This document shows positions 36,479-47,959 of a stretch of 64,000 nucleotides of DNA, piece by piece. Source of the DNA: RYN-124 sp033851845 (GTDB taxonomy: Bacteria; Actinomycetota; Actinomycetes; Mycobacteriales; SCTD01); assembly GCA_033851845.1 (NCBI GenBank), contig JAWWOH010000102.1:17600-81599 (forward strand), written 5' to 3'. Each line of letters starts with the position of its first letter. The stretch's first letter is position 1. The notes below the pieces were generated by a model, which was given only the letters and a program-made list of their open reading frames with translations, ran no database searches and was not told the DNA's origin. The position numbers were made by a program, and so were the translations under genes.

Positions 36479-37687
36479 GTGGACTTCACACCCTCCCCCA
36501 AGGCCCAGGACTACGTCGCGCGGATGACGGACTTCCTCGAGACGCGCATCCAGCCGGCGGAGGCTGAGTACGCCGAGTTCCGGCGCGCGCAGGGCTACGG
36601 CGACCACGCCCTGCCTCCCATCGTCGAGAAGCTGAAGGTGGAAGCGCGCGAGCGCGGCCTGTGGAACCTGTTCCTGCCGGACATCTCCGGGCTGACCAAC
36701 GTCGAGTACGCCCAGGTCGCCGAGATCACCGGCCGCTCGATGCCGATGGCACCGGAGGTCATCAACTGCGCGGCGCCGGACACCGGCAACATGGAGGCGC
36801 TGCACATGTTCGGCACCCCGGAGCAGAAGGCGCAGTGGCTCCAGCCTCTCCTCGAGGGCGAGATCCGCTCCGCGTTCGCGATGACCGAACCGGACGTCGC
36901 GTCGTCGGACGCGACCAACATCTCGACGTCGATCGTCCGCGATGGTGACGAGTACGTCATCAACGGCAAGAAGTGGTGGACGTCGGGCGCCGCGGATCCG
37001 CGTTGCAAGATCCTCATCGTCATGGGCAAGACGGACTTCAACGAGTCGGTCCACCGCCAGCAGTCGATGATCCTCGTGCCGATGGACACCTCCGGCGTGA
37101 AGGTGATCCGCGCGCTGCCGGTCTTCGGCTACCAGGACCAGCACGGTCACTGCGAGGTGCACTTCACCGACGTGCGCGTGCCGGTGAGCAACCTCATCGC
37201 GAACGAGGGCGACGGCTTCATGATCGCCCAGGCCCGGCTCGGTCCGGGCCGCATCCACCACTGCATGCGCTCGCTCGGCATCGCCGAGCGCGCACTGGAG
37301 CTGATGTGCAAGCGCGCGGCGTCGCGCGTCGCGTTCGGCAAGGAACTGGCGCGGCAGGGCGTCGTGCAGGAGCAGATCGCCGAGTCGCGGATGGAGATCG
37401 AGCAGGCCCGGCTGCTCACCCTCAAGGCAGCCTGGATGATCGACAACGTCGGGGCCCGCGGGGCGCGCACCGAGATCGCCGCCATCAAGGTGATTGCCCC
37501 GCGCATCGCGCTCCGCGTCATCGACCGGGCCATCCAGGTGCACGGCGGCGCCGGTGTCAGTGACGACTTCCCGCTCGCACAGATGTACGCCGGCATGCGC
37601 ACGTTGCGCCTCGCCGACGGGCCGGACGAGGTGCACGTGCGCACGGTCGCCCGACAGGAGCTCGGCAAGTACCTGCAGCGGACCTGA
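36479..37687 (+). CDS. Acyl-CoA dehydrogenase
   Basis: A 402-residue flavoenzyme. GTG 36479 follows GGAAGG. Family landmarks are FAMTEPDVASSDATNI (FAD/substrate loop), VINGKKWWTSGA, LGPGRIHHCMRSLGIAE, and the C-terminal QVHGGAGVSDDFPLAQMYA with DGPDEVH. It oxidises an acyl-CoA to the enoyl-CoA and passes electrons to ETF. The substrate chain length cannot be read from sequence; FadE-like enzymes of this branch often handle branched or long chains. It is divergent from the LytR_C operon and convergent with the CpaE-like gene, so it is probably monocistronic. Confidence 0.94.
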   Translation: MDFTPSPKAQDYVARMTDFLETRIQPAEAEYAEFRRAQGYGDHALPPIVEKLKVEARERGLWNLFLPDISGLTNVEYAQVAEITGRSMPMAPEVINCAAPDTGNMEALHMFGTPEQKAQWLQPLLEGEIRSAFAMTEPDVASSDATNISTSIVRDGDEYVINGKKWWTSGAADPRCKILIVMGKTDFNESVHRQQSMILVPMDTSGVKVIRALPVFGYQDQHGHCEVHFTDVRVPVSNLIANEGDGFMIAQARLGPGRIHHCMRSLGIAERALELMCKRAASRVAFGKELARQGVVQEQIAESRMEIEQARLLTLKAAWMIDNVGARGARTEIAAIKVIAPRIALRVIDRAIQVHGGAGVSDDFPLAQMYAGMRTLRLADGPDEVHVRTVARQELGKYLQRT

Positions 37688-37698
37688 CCGAGGGCAGC

Positions 37699-39009
37699 TC
37701 AGCGCGCGCGGGCCAGGCCGCCGAGACGTCGCCGGCGTACCGGTTTCTGCGCCCCCACGAGACCGGCGGCGAGCTCCGCCAGCGCGAGCCGCAGCGACGA
37801 TGACGGGACGGACTCCGTGAGCGTCCGGCCGGCGGCGACCGCGCCGTCGACAGCGCTGACGTCGAGCGGGAGCAGCACGATCCCCTCGACGCCGGCGTAG
37901 CGCTGCAGCGCGGCCCGGATCTCCCGCTCCGCATCACCCGGCACGCCACTGGACCGGAACCGGTTGATGACGACGACCGGCTCCAGGCCGGGCACGGCCT
38001 CCTTCAGCTCGCCGAGGCCGCGGACGAGTCGCTGCAGCCCGACCGGGTCGGCCGACCCGACGGCCACCACCGTGTCGGCCGTCTCCAGGAAGGTCAGCGT
38101 CGCCCCGTTGCGCCGCGGCGCCGCGGTGTCGAACGCGAGCTCCTCGTCCTGCTCGAGGCAGAACGCGCAGTCGACGACGGTGACCGCCGCCAGCGACCGC
38201 GTGAGTGCGAGGACGGCCTCGATCGCAGCCGGTCGGAGCTCGGGCCAGCGGTCGGCCCGCGAGATGCCCGACAGCAGGCGCAACGTCGGCGTGATCGACC
38301 GAGCCAACTGGGCAAGCCCGGGCAGATCGAGCTGGCCGTTGTTGGCGAGCCGCGCGCCGGCGGCCAGCCCGGGCGCCTCGTCCAGCACGCCGAGCAGCTG
38401 CGCCGCCACCCCGCCGTACACATCGCCGTCGACGAGCAGCGTCGAGCGACCGAGCGCAGCGATCTCGCTCGCGACACCGAGCGCGACGGTTGTGCGGCCG
38501 GGCGCTCCGGTCGGGCCCCAGACCGCGATGACGCGGCCGGTGCCGACGCCGACATCGGGCGCCGACACCGGCGTAGGCGTCGGCAGGTCGGGCAGCGCCG
38601 ACCTCGGCTCGGCGACAGACGCCAGCTCACCCGGCGTTGCGGCCGCCCCACGTTCGACCGTCTCCAGAACGGCGGCACTGATGGCCTCGGGCGTCGCATC
38701 CGCCGGCAGCACCTGCGTCACGCCGAGCTGGCGGAGCCGTCGCTCGGCCTCCTCGTCGCCCGGCGTCACGAGACCGACGACGGCGACCCCCGCAACGGCC
38801 AGCCGGGTCAGCGCGTCGCGGTCCAGTCGACGCAGATCAGCCGAGAGCAGAACGGCGCGAGCCTGCCCGGTCGCGGCCGTTGCGAGCAGGTCGGCGACGT
38901 CGACGCACCGTCGTACGACGCTGACGCCGTGGTCGCCACGTTCGAGAGCCGCGACGAGCCGCGACTCCCAGACCGCGTCGGAGACGGCCGTCAGGACGGG
39001 CACGGCCAT
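37699..39009 (-). CDS. CpaE/MinD-like P-loop ATPase with altered Walker A
   Basis: A 436-residue protein. The N-terminal ~110 residues look like a degenerate receiver-type domain (VLLSADLRRLDRDALTR). The ParA/MinD fold starts at IAVWGPTGAPGRTTVALG, in which the usual signature Lys of KGG and the Walker Lys are replaced (GxxGxxGRTT). The switch regions LLVDGDVYGGVAAQLLG and VTVVDCAF are still present. CpaE-like proteins localise type IV/Tad pilus machinery, but no Tad pilus gene is seen. It overlaps the SAF-domain gene by one base (TGATG). Nucleotide hydrolysis may be weak or absent. Confidence 0.85.
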   Translation of the reverse strand: MAVPVLTAVSDAVWESRLVAALERGDHGVSVVRRCVDVADLLATAATGQARAVLLSADLRRLDRDALTRLAVAGVAVVGLVTPGDEEAERRLRQLGVTQVLPADATPEAISAAVLETVERGAAATPGELASVAEPRSALPDLPTPTPVSAPDVGVGTGRVIAVWGPTGAPGRTTVALGVASEIAALGRSTLLVDGDVYGGVAAQLLGVLDEAPGLAAGARLANNGQLDLPGLAQLARSITPTLRLLSGISRADRWPELRPAAIEAVLALTRSLAAVTVVDCAFCLEQDEELAFDTAAPRRNGATLTFLETADTVVAVGSADPVGLQRLVRGLGELKEAVPGLEPVVVINRFRSSGVPGDAEREIRAALQRYAGVEGIVLLPLDVSAVDGAVAAGRTLTESVPSSSLRLALAELAAGLVGAQKPVRRRRLGGLARAR

Positions 39010-39689
39010 CAGCTGGTCCCCGGGGTCTCGGTCTCCTGCTTCGGCGGGACCCCGATCAGGTCGATGCGTCCCTCAGCCATCGCGGCGAGCAGCAGCGTCA
39101 CGTCGCCGGGCCGCACCTTGAGCACCACCGGCTCGTCGTCGTTCGACGCCGAGAAGCCGCCGCTCTGGCGACGCTGGTCGACCGTGACGTTGTGCAGGAC
39201 CAGCCGCGGCTCGCCGGCCGATGTCGTCGTCGAACCCGCCTTGGACTCCGGCGTGACGTAGACGTCGACCTGCACGCCATGGCGCAACGTCGGCGGAAGG
39301 TGACCGCGCGACACCGGCACCGTGATGAAGCGGTACGACAGGTCGGCACCGGGCTTGCTCAACGCGTTGAACGGGAGCAGCTCACCGGCACCGACGCCGC
39401 GGCGAAGGAAGTAGCCGGTCGGCGCCGGCCCGGTGCCGCGCACGTAGTTCTCCGAGTGCCCGAACAGCCGGACCCGCATCCGGGTGAGGTCGCCGTCGGC
39501 GAGCTGGGTGCCGGGTGCGAGGTCGCGCGTGGTCGCCCACACCGTCTGCGAGCGATCGGCCGAGGACAGGACCCGCGCGCCGACGACGACGCTGGTCAGC
39601 ACCAGCAGCACACCGAGCACGAGGCGGGTGTCCAGCCACCCCGGCGTCGCCAGCCGGTTGGCGCGAGGTGAGGCGGGCGCGTCGGTCAC
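39009..39689 (-). CDS. SAF-domain (CpaB/RcpC-like) membrane protein
   Basis: A 226-residue protein started at GTG 39689, which has AGGA upstream. One membrane span (TRLVLGVLLVLTSVVVGARV) is followed by a SAF domain: VWATTRDLAPGTQLADGDL and GAGELLPFNAL, with later VRPGDVTLLLAAMAEGRIDLIG. CpaB proteins do this in Flp/Tad pilus assembly, but here only the CpaE-like partner is adjacent. The pair recurs in many actinobacteria as an orphan module. Extracytoplasmic role unknown. It is divergent from an excisionase-type HTH gene. Confidence 0.84.
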   Translation of the reverse strand: MTDAPASPRANRLATPGWLDTRLVLGVLLVLTSVVVGARVLSSADRSQTVWATTRDLAPGTQLADGDLTRMRVRLFGHSENYVRGTGPAPTGYFLRRGVGAGELLPFNALSKPGADLSYRFITVPVSRGHLPPTLRHGVQVDVYVTPESKAGSTTTSAGEPRLVLHNVTVDQRRQSGGFSASNDDEPVVLKVRPGDVTLLLAAMAEGRIDLIGVPPKQETETPGTS

Positions 39690-39777
39690 GCGGCACATCC
39701 TGGCGTACGTCGGTACGGCGTGCGACAGCCTGTGGATGACGCCGACCTGCTGTGCGGGCAGATGCCAGACTCGCCGC

Positions 39778-40014
39778 ATGGCAAGCGAGCGGTTCCTCCA
39801 GCTGGCGGACGTCGCCGAGATCCTCAACATCTCCGCGTCGCAGACCTACGCCCTCGTCCGCACCGGCGAGCTGCCCGCCATCAAGATCGGCGGCCGCGGC
39901 CAGTGGCGGGTGGAGCGGCAGGCGCTCGAGGACTACATCGCCCGCTGCTACGAGGAGACGAAGGCGTTCGTGTCGGCGCACCCCGTGCGCGAGGGCGACA
40001 CCGCCGACGAGTGA
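39778..40014 (+). CDS. Excisionase/AlpA-type helix-turn-helix DNA-binding protein
   Basis: A 78-residue protein. It is a MerR-like winged helix of excisionase type: FLQLADVAEILNISASQTYA, LVRTGELPAIKIGGRGQWRV and ERQALEDYIAR. A -10-like CAGACT lies 6 nt before ATG 39778, so the message may be leaderless. No integrase or phage gene is nearby, so it is probably a chromosomal regulator rather than a true excisionase, similar in style to BldC-type developmental regulators (inference). It is divergent from the SAF/CpaE pair and close to the LysM gene, whose AT-rich promoter it might bind. Confidence 0.85.
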   Translation: MASERFLQLADVAEILNISASQTYALVRTGELPAIKIGGRGQWRVERQALEDYIARCYEETKAFVSAHPVREGDTADE

Positions 40015-40018
40015 CGCG

Positions 40019-40573
40019 CTAGCTGCTGCGCAGCAGGGCGATCGCGTCGAGCGGCACGACCCGCACCTGGCGGACCGCGACGGCGCGACGCGCCTCGCCG
40101 GGCGGGTGCTCGGCGAGGTCGACGTGATCGGCGCCGACGCGATCGAGGGTGCCACTGACCGTCGAGCCGTCGCGCAGCACGACCGCGACGCCGGCGCGGT
40201 CGCGGGCCAGGCCGCGTAGCGCCCAGCGCAGGTCGAGACGTCGACCGACCTCGCCCTCGCTGCCGGGCACGGCGGTTCTGACTCCGATCCCGGTGACGCC
40301 GAGCACCGACGCCAACGGGACGAGCAGCTCGCGCGCCCCCGTCTCCGCGAGCAGCAGCCAGTCCGTGCCGGCGTCGAGGAGCCGACCGTGAACGACGCCG
40401 GCCCCGGCGACGGTCACCGCCAGGGGATGCCCCTCGGCCTCGCGCAGCCGGTCGACGAGCCGGAGCAGCCCCTGCTCCCGGCGGGTGCGGTCGGCGACCT
40501 CCGCGTGCAGCTCGGCGGCGGCCAGTGCCTCGGCCTGGGCCTCCAGATCGCCGAACAGCGCCTCCCATCGCAT
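40019..40573 (-). CDS. Conserved hypothetical protein
   Basis: A 184-residue soluble protein. The N-terminus is helical (MRWEALFGDLEAQAEALAAA) and the C-terminal half is beta-rich, with VLRDGSTVSGTLDRVGADHV reminiscent of an LSm-like barrel. No catalytic motif. The gene is convergent with the HTH gene (4-bp gap) and divergent from the LysM gene. I do not recognise the family; it may be a conserved actinobacterial protein that travels with this cluster. Confidence 0.7.
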   Translation of the reverse strand: MRWEALFGDLEAQAEALAAAELHAEVADRTRREQGLLRLVDRLREAEGHPLAVTVAGAGVVHGRLLDAGTDWLLLAETGARELLVPLASVLGVTGIGVRTAVPGSEGEVGRRLDLRWALRGLARDRAGVAVVLRDGSTVSGTLDRVGADHVDLAEHPPGEARRAVAVRQVRVVPLDAIALLRSS

Positions 40574-40618
40574 GGCGGCAGCCTGCCCGGCTCACCATCG
40601 AACGTCAACCGGTCTTGA

Positions 40619-40678
40619 CCGAACACAATTGACACTGTATGAATGTAAACGAAGGCAAATGCAAGTATTCAGGAGGAA
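40619..40678 (+). promoter_or_regulatory. AT-rich promoter and strong RBS of the LysM gene
   Basis: This ~60-bp stretch is far more AT-rich than the window. TTGACA (40629-40634) is a consensus -35, followed by TGTATGAATGTAAACG. A near-perfect AGGAGGAAGC Shine-Dalgarno sequence immediately precedes ATG 40682. The exact -10 is unclear: TATGAA is too close to the -35 and GTAAAC is off-spacing. A regulator-dependent promoter is plausible. Confidence 0.6.
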
Positions 40679-40681
40679 GCG

Positions 40682-41377
40682 ATGAGCCGAGCATCGGCGC
40701 TGGCGACAGCCGTCCTCGGCGCCGCCCTGCTGGCCACCGCGCCCGGACCGGCCGCCGCGGTCCGCACGCTCGCCACGGCGACCGCCACCCCCGCCCCGCT
40801 CGCCCCGCTGCTCGCTCTGGTCTCGCTCGGGGCCTGGAGCTTGCTGGTCTGGCTGCTGCTCGTCGCGCTGGCGACGGAGGGCAGCCGGCTGCCCGGCCTC
40901 GCCGGTCAGGTCGCGGGCGGGCTGACCCGCCGGATCGCGCCGGCCGGCGTACGCCGGTTCGTCGAGGTCGCTCTCGGCCTGACCGTGGCGGTCGGGGCTC
41001 TCGGCGCAGCTCCCGCGTCCGCCGGCACGCATGTCCCGCCCGCCCCGGCGGCGGCGGCCGCGTCGCTCAACTGGCCGACGCCGCCGGCGGGCCCCCGGCC
41101 GACCGCGCCCACCCTGGACTGGAACCCGGCGTCCGCGCACCCGGCCGTGACGCACCCGACCGTGGCCACCCCGACCGTGGCCAACCCGACCGCAGTCGTC
41201 GTCGAGCCCGGCGACTCGCTCTGGCGGATCGCCGCCCACCACCTGGCCGCCGACGCGTCCACCGCCCAGATCGCCCAGGCCTGGCCCTCGTGGTGGTCCG
41301 CCAACCGCGGCGCCATCGGCTCCGACCCCGACCTGATCCACCCCGGTCTCTCCCTCACCCCGCCCGCACAGCACTGA
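40682..41377 (+). CDS. LysM-domain membrane protein
   Basis: A 231-residue protein. A signal-like first segment (about 1-26) is followed by a second span (LAPLLALVSLGAWSLLVWLLL) and a third (about 95-118). A Pro/Thr-rich linker with HPAVTHPTVATPTVANPTA repeats leads to a C-terminal LysM domain: VVVEPGDSLWRIAAHHLA and WSANRGAIGSDPDLIHPG. LysM binds peptidoglycan, so the protein likely ties membrane to wall. It precedes the DUF6459-like gene by 18 bp, so they are co-transcribed. Confidence 0.85.
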   Translation: MSRASALATAVLGAALLATAPGPAAAVRTLATATATPAPLAPLLALVSLGAWSLLVWLLLVALATEGSRLPGLAGQVAGGLTRRIAPAGVRRFVEVALGLTVAVGALGAAPASAGTHVPPAPAAAAASLNWPTPPAGPRPTAPTLDWNPASAHPAVTHPTVATPTVANPTAVVVEPGDSLWRIAAHHLAADASTAQIAQAWPSWWSANRGAIGSDPDLIHPGLSLTPPAQH

Positions 41378-41395
41378 TCCCACGAGGAGCCACCC

Positions 41396-41944
41396 ATGTC
41401 CGCCGCATCGATCGAGCTGCCCCTGTCAGCGGCCCCCGAGCCGGTCCCGGGGCTGCGCCTGCTGCCGGCCCCGTGCAGCGAGCCGCCGTACGACGACGAG
41501 CGGCCGGGTGGCCAGCCGCTCCCGCTTCGGGCGCGGTCGATCGGGCCCCGCCCCCTCCGGGTCGTCCCGCCGCTCGGTGACGACGACTGGTCCACCCCGA
41601 GCCGTACGCCGGCGGCCGATCTCCCGGCCGCCCAGCCGTTCGCGCACGCGCTGGTGCAGCGGCTGCTCGAGGTGCTCGCCGGCGTGCGGCCGCTCGGTCA
41701 GCTGCAGCGCGACACCAGCCTGGAGGTCTACGACGCCCTCGAGCGGGTGCTCACCACGCGCCCGCGCGCGGCGGGTACGCGGCCGGACGGCCGGGCAGTG
41801 CGCAGCGTCCACGTGCAGCAGCGGCCGGAGGGCATCGCCGAGGTGTCCGCGACCGTCCGCCGCGACGGCCGCTACGCCGCCGTTGCCCTTCGGCTCGAGG
41901 GCATCCAGGGCGCCTGGCGGTGCACGGAGCTCGTCGGCGCCTGA
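41396..41944 (+). CDS. DUF6459-like (Rv3231-type region) conserved protein
   Basis: A 182-residue soluble protein. The conserved core is FAHALVQRLLEVLAGVRPLG followed by QLQRDTSLEVYDALE, and the C-terminus has VHVQQRPEGIAEVSATVRRD with GAWRCTELV. This matches a conserved actinobacterial family found beside secA (DUF6459-like by recall). The N-terminal half is low-complexity and Pro-rich. It is co-transcribed with the LysM gene and convergent with secA: its stop at 41944 abuts the secA stop at 41945. Function unknown; a division or secretion-linked role is only suggested by context. Confidence 0.75.
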   Translation: MSAASIELPLSAAPEPVPGLRLLPAPCSEPPYDDERPGGQPLPLRARSIGPRPLRVVPPLGDDDWSTPSRTPAADLPAAQPFAHALVQRLLEVLAGVRPLGQLQRDTSLEVYDALERVLTTRPRAAGTRPDGRAVRSVHVQQRPEGIAEVSATVRRDGRYAAVALRLEGIQGAWRCTELVGA

Positions 41945-44980
<3,036 letters not shown>

Positions 44981-45096
44981 GCGTACTCCCTCTACCTCGG
45001 ATGAATCGCTGGCCACTCTAGGCCGGTACACGCTCCCAACGCGCCCGCGGACGAGGAGGTGCCATCCGGTCGGGGGCGGACGGGCAGGATGCGGGG

Positions 45097-46190
45097 GTGG
45101 GGCCCGTCGAGATCCGGTCAGCGCGGCTGCTGCTGCGGCCCTGGCGGCCGAGCGACGCCCCGGCGGTTCTGGCCGCGTGCAGCGATCCGCTCGTGCAGGC
45201 GTGGACGAGCGGGCTGCCGTCGCCCTACACGGCGGCCAGCGCCAGGCAGTACGTGGAGGAGCTGGCGCCCGCGGCCTGGATGGCGGGCACCGCATACGCC
45301 TTCGCGGTCACCGATCGGGACACCAGCGAGGTGCTGGCCAACGTGGCACTGCGGCCGAGCCCGGCCCATCAGAGCTTCGACGTGGGGTACTGGGCCGCAC
45401 CGACCGGACGCGGTCGCGGCGTGACGACCCAGGCCTGGCGGCCGTGTGCCGGTGGGGCTTCAACGACCTCGGAGCGACCCGCATCGAGTGGTACGCGCGG
45501 GTCGGCAACTGGGCGTCGCGGCGGGTCGCGGAGAAGGCAGGGTTCACGATCGAGGGGACGCTGCGCGCCGGGCTCCCCGTGCCCGGCGGCCGGCGCTCGG
45601 AGGCCTGGGTCGGGGCCAGGCTCCCGGACGACCCCGAGATCGACACCCGGCGACTGCCGGCGTACGAGCCGTTGACCGATGGTGTCGTCACGCTGCGGAC
45701 CTGGCTGCCTGACGACGCGGAGGCAGTCACGCGGTCGATCAACGACCCGCTCATCGAGCGCTTCTTCCCTTTCCCGATGCCGTTCACGACCGAGCACGCA
45801 ATCCTGTTCCTCGAGCTCAGCGTGCCATTGGACTGGGCCGAGGGCCGATCGGCCAACGTCGCGGTCACCGACGCAGAGACCGGCGAGCTTCTCGGCGCGG
45901 TCTGGCTGAAGCTGCCGGTGCGTCACTGGCGCCTCGGCGAGGTGAGCTACTGGACGGTGCCGTGGGCACGCGGTCGTGGCGTGGCCGGGCGCGCCGCCGC
46001 GCTGCACGCGCGCTGGGGTCTGGACGTCCTCGGGCTGAACCGCGTCGAGCTCCTCGCCGACGTGGACAACCTGCCGTCGCAGCGGGCCGCCGAGCGGGGT
46101 GGCTTCGCCCGCGAGGGCGTGCTGCGACGGGCGCGGCCCGACCGCACGGGCGAGGCGCGCGACATGGTGGTGTTCTCGCGGGTCCGGTAG
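45097..46190 (+). pseudogene. Tandem double-GNAT acetyltransferase, frameshifted
   Basis: Two GNAT domains in one reading, interrupted by one missing base. The first frame (GTG 45097, VGPVEIRSARLLLRPWRP) runs to GRGRGVTTQA at about 45435. The continuation LAAVCRWGFNDLGATRIEWY lies in a different frame and reads through a second full GNAT (VTLRTWLPDDAEAVTR, GRGVAGRAAALHARWGLD) to 46190. Inserting one C in GGCC at 45432-45435 gives a continuous 364-residue protein. A -10-like CAGGAT lies 6 nt before the GTG. Either a natural lesion or a read error; the intact protein would be a fused GNAT of unknown substrate. Confidence 0.8.
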
Positions 46191-46273
46191 GCGAGCGGGA
46201 CGGGGGCGAGCGCGACACTTCGGCCTCCACAGAACCCGCACATCTGCTGCGCGGCTTCTGCACGCGGCGCCCC

Positions 46274-46289
46274 TAGCCTCGGCGACGTG
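46274..46289 (+). promoter_or_regulatory. Leaderless-type promoter of the OmpR regulator
   Basis: TAGCCT at 46274-46279 is 7 nt before the GTG start at 46287, with no Shine-Dalgarno sequence. The same hexamer-and-spacing pattern occurs at 13912 (TAGCCT before GTG 13925) and 60896 (TAGGCT before ATG 60909). It fits an actinobacterial -10 with transcription starting at the start codon. Confidence 0.6.
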
Positions 46290-46961
46290 GCACAGCGGAT
46301 CGTGGTCGTCGAGGACGAGCCGACCATCGCTGCCGCCGTTGCCGACCGGTTGCGTGCCGACGGCTACGAGGTGTCCGTCGCCGCGGATGGGCCCTCCGGC
46401 GTCGAGCTGTGCCGCCAGGTCGAGCCTGACCTGCTGATCCTCGACCTGATGCTGCCGGGCCTCGACGGCTACGAGGTGTGCCGACGCGTGCAGGCTGAGC
46501 GGCCGGTGCTCGTCCTGATGCTGACCGCGCGCGACCAGGAGACCGACGTCGTCGTCGGACTGCGCCTCGGCGCCGACGACTACGTCACGAAGCCCTTCAG
46601 CCCGCGCGAGCTGTCGGCACGCGTCGCTGCGCTGCTCCGCCGCGGCGCCCGGTCGTCGGGCCCCCCGGAGCTCACCCGCATCGGTGATGTCGAGCTCGAC
46701 CGGATCAGTCGACGCGCCCGGCGAGCCGGCACCGAGGTGCACCTCACGCCGACGGAGTTCGACCTGCTCGTGCGACTGGCAGTGCGCCCGGGCGCGGTCC
46801 TCAGCCGCGAGCAGCTCCTGGCTGATGTCTGGTCGTGGAACGGTGCCGGGGGCACGACGCGCACCGTCGACAGCCACATCGCGGCCTTGCGCCGCAAGCT
46901 CGGCGATGACGTCGTTCGCACCGTGCACGGTGTCGGGTACGCAGTCGGCGGCGCGTCGTGA
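46287..46961 (+). CDS. OmpR/PhoB-family response regulator
   Basis: A 224-residue regulator starting at GTG 46287. The receiver has VVVEDEP, phospho-acceptor Asp53 in LLILDLMLPGLDG, Thr in LVLMLTARD and Lys in DDYVTKPFSPREL. The winged helix ends RTVDSHIAALRRKLGDD-VVRTVHGVGYAV. It overlaps its kinase by GTGA and is co-transcribed with the kinase and a DUF4173 protein. The start is supported by a TAGCCT box 7 nt upstream. Signal unknown; an envelope stress role is possible given neighbours. Confidence 0.95.
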   Translation: MAQRIVVVEDEPTIAAAVADRLRADGYEVSVAADGPSGVELCRQVEPDLLILDLMLPGLDGYEVCRRVQAERPVLVLMLTARDQETDVVVGLRLGADDYVTKPFSPRELSARVAALLRRGARSSGPPELTRIGDVELDRISRRARRAGTEVHLTPTEFDLLVRLAVRPGAVLSREQLLADVWSWNGAGGTTRTVDSHIAALRRKLGDDVVRTVHGVGYAVGGAS

Positions 46962-47959
46962 TCCGGCCGCTCGACCGGGTCGGCAGCATCAAGATGAAGC
47001 TCGGACTCGCCGTAGTGCTGTCGTTGTCGGTCACGCTCGTCGCGGTCGTCATCGGCATCAAGTCGGGGCTGCGTCCGCGCTACACGCTGCCGCTCGGCTT
47101 GCTGCTGTCGCTCGCGATCGTGCAGGTGCTGGCCCGCGGCATGGTGTCGCCACTGCGCGAGATGGCTGCCGCCGCGACGGCGATGTCGGGCGGTGACTAC
47201 GGGCGCCGCGTCACGGCGACCTCGCGTGACGAGGTCGGCGCGCTCGCCGTCGCGTTCAACCGGATGGCCGACGACCTGGCAGCAGTCGACGCGCAGCGCC
47301 GGCAGCTGGTGGCCGATGTCAGCCACGAGCTGCGCACGCCACTGACCGCGCTGCAGGCCCTGCTCGAGAACCTTGCGGACGGCGTCGCGACTCCCGACCC
47401 GGAGACGCTCGAGTCGGCGGTCGCGCAGACCCGCCGGCTCGGCCGGCTCGTGGCACAGCTGCTGGACCTGTCGCGGCTCGAGGCCGGACAGCTGCCGCTG
47501 CACCGCGAGCACGTCGCGCTCGCCGGGTTCGTCGACGGGGTGCTTCGCGAGGCCCGGGTGCAGGCGCCGGACGCCATCACGATGGTGGCGTCGGTGCCGG
47601 CCGAGCTCGCGGTCGACGCCGATCCCGAGCGCCTGCACCAGGTGCTGGCCAACCTGCTCGACAACGCGATCCGGCACTCGCCGGCAGGCGGCCGGGTCGT
47701 CGTCAGCGCGCAGTCGGCCGGCTCCGGCGTACGGCTGACCGTCAGCGACGAAGGCCCCGGCATCGCAGCCGCAGAACGCGAACGGGTCTTCGAGCGGTTC
47801 ACCCGCACCGACACCGCCCGCGCTGCCGCCGACGGCGGCAGCGGACTCGGGCTGTCGATCACCCGGTGGCTGGTGGACCTGCACGGGGGATCCGTGCACG
47901 TCGCCGACACCCCGACCGGCTGCGCCCTCGTCGTCGACCTCCCCAGGAGCACCGCATGA
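46958..47959 (+). CDS. Histidine kinase, HAMP-HisKA-HATPase type
   Basis: A 333-residue kinase. Two membrane spans (about 15-34 and 43-61) have almost no extracellular loop between them. HAMP follows (VSPLREMAAAATAMSGGDYG), then HisKA with His123 in DVSHELRTPLTALQ. The HATPase has NLLDNAIRHSPAGG, DEGPGIAAAERERVF and GGSGLGLSITRWLV. Because it lacks a sensor domain it probably senses membrane state or a partner protein. The downstream DUF4173 membrane protein, overlapping by ATGA, is a candidate partner. Confidence 0.95.
   Translation: MIRPLDRVGSIKMKLGLAVVLSLSVTLVAVVIGIKSGLRPRYTLPLGLLLSLAIVQVLARGMVSPLREMAAAATAMSGGDYGRRVTATSRDEVGALAVAFNRMADDLAAVDAQRRQLVADVSHELRTPLTALQALLENLADGVATPDPETLESAVAQTRRLGRLVAQLLDLSRLEAGQLPLHREHVALAGFVDGVLREARVQAPDAITMVASVPAELAVDADPERLHQVLANLLDNAIRHSPAGGRVVVSAQSAGSGVRLTVSDEGPGIAAAERERVFERFTRTDTARAAADGGSGLGLSITRWLVDLHGGSVHVADTPTGCALVVDLPRSTA

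Noticed and set aside
39778..40014. Excisionase-like protein as evidence of a prophage
   Set aside because: No integrase, attachment site, or phage gene nearby, and neighbours are conserved chromosomal genes.
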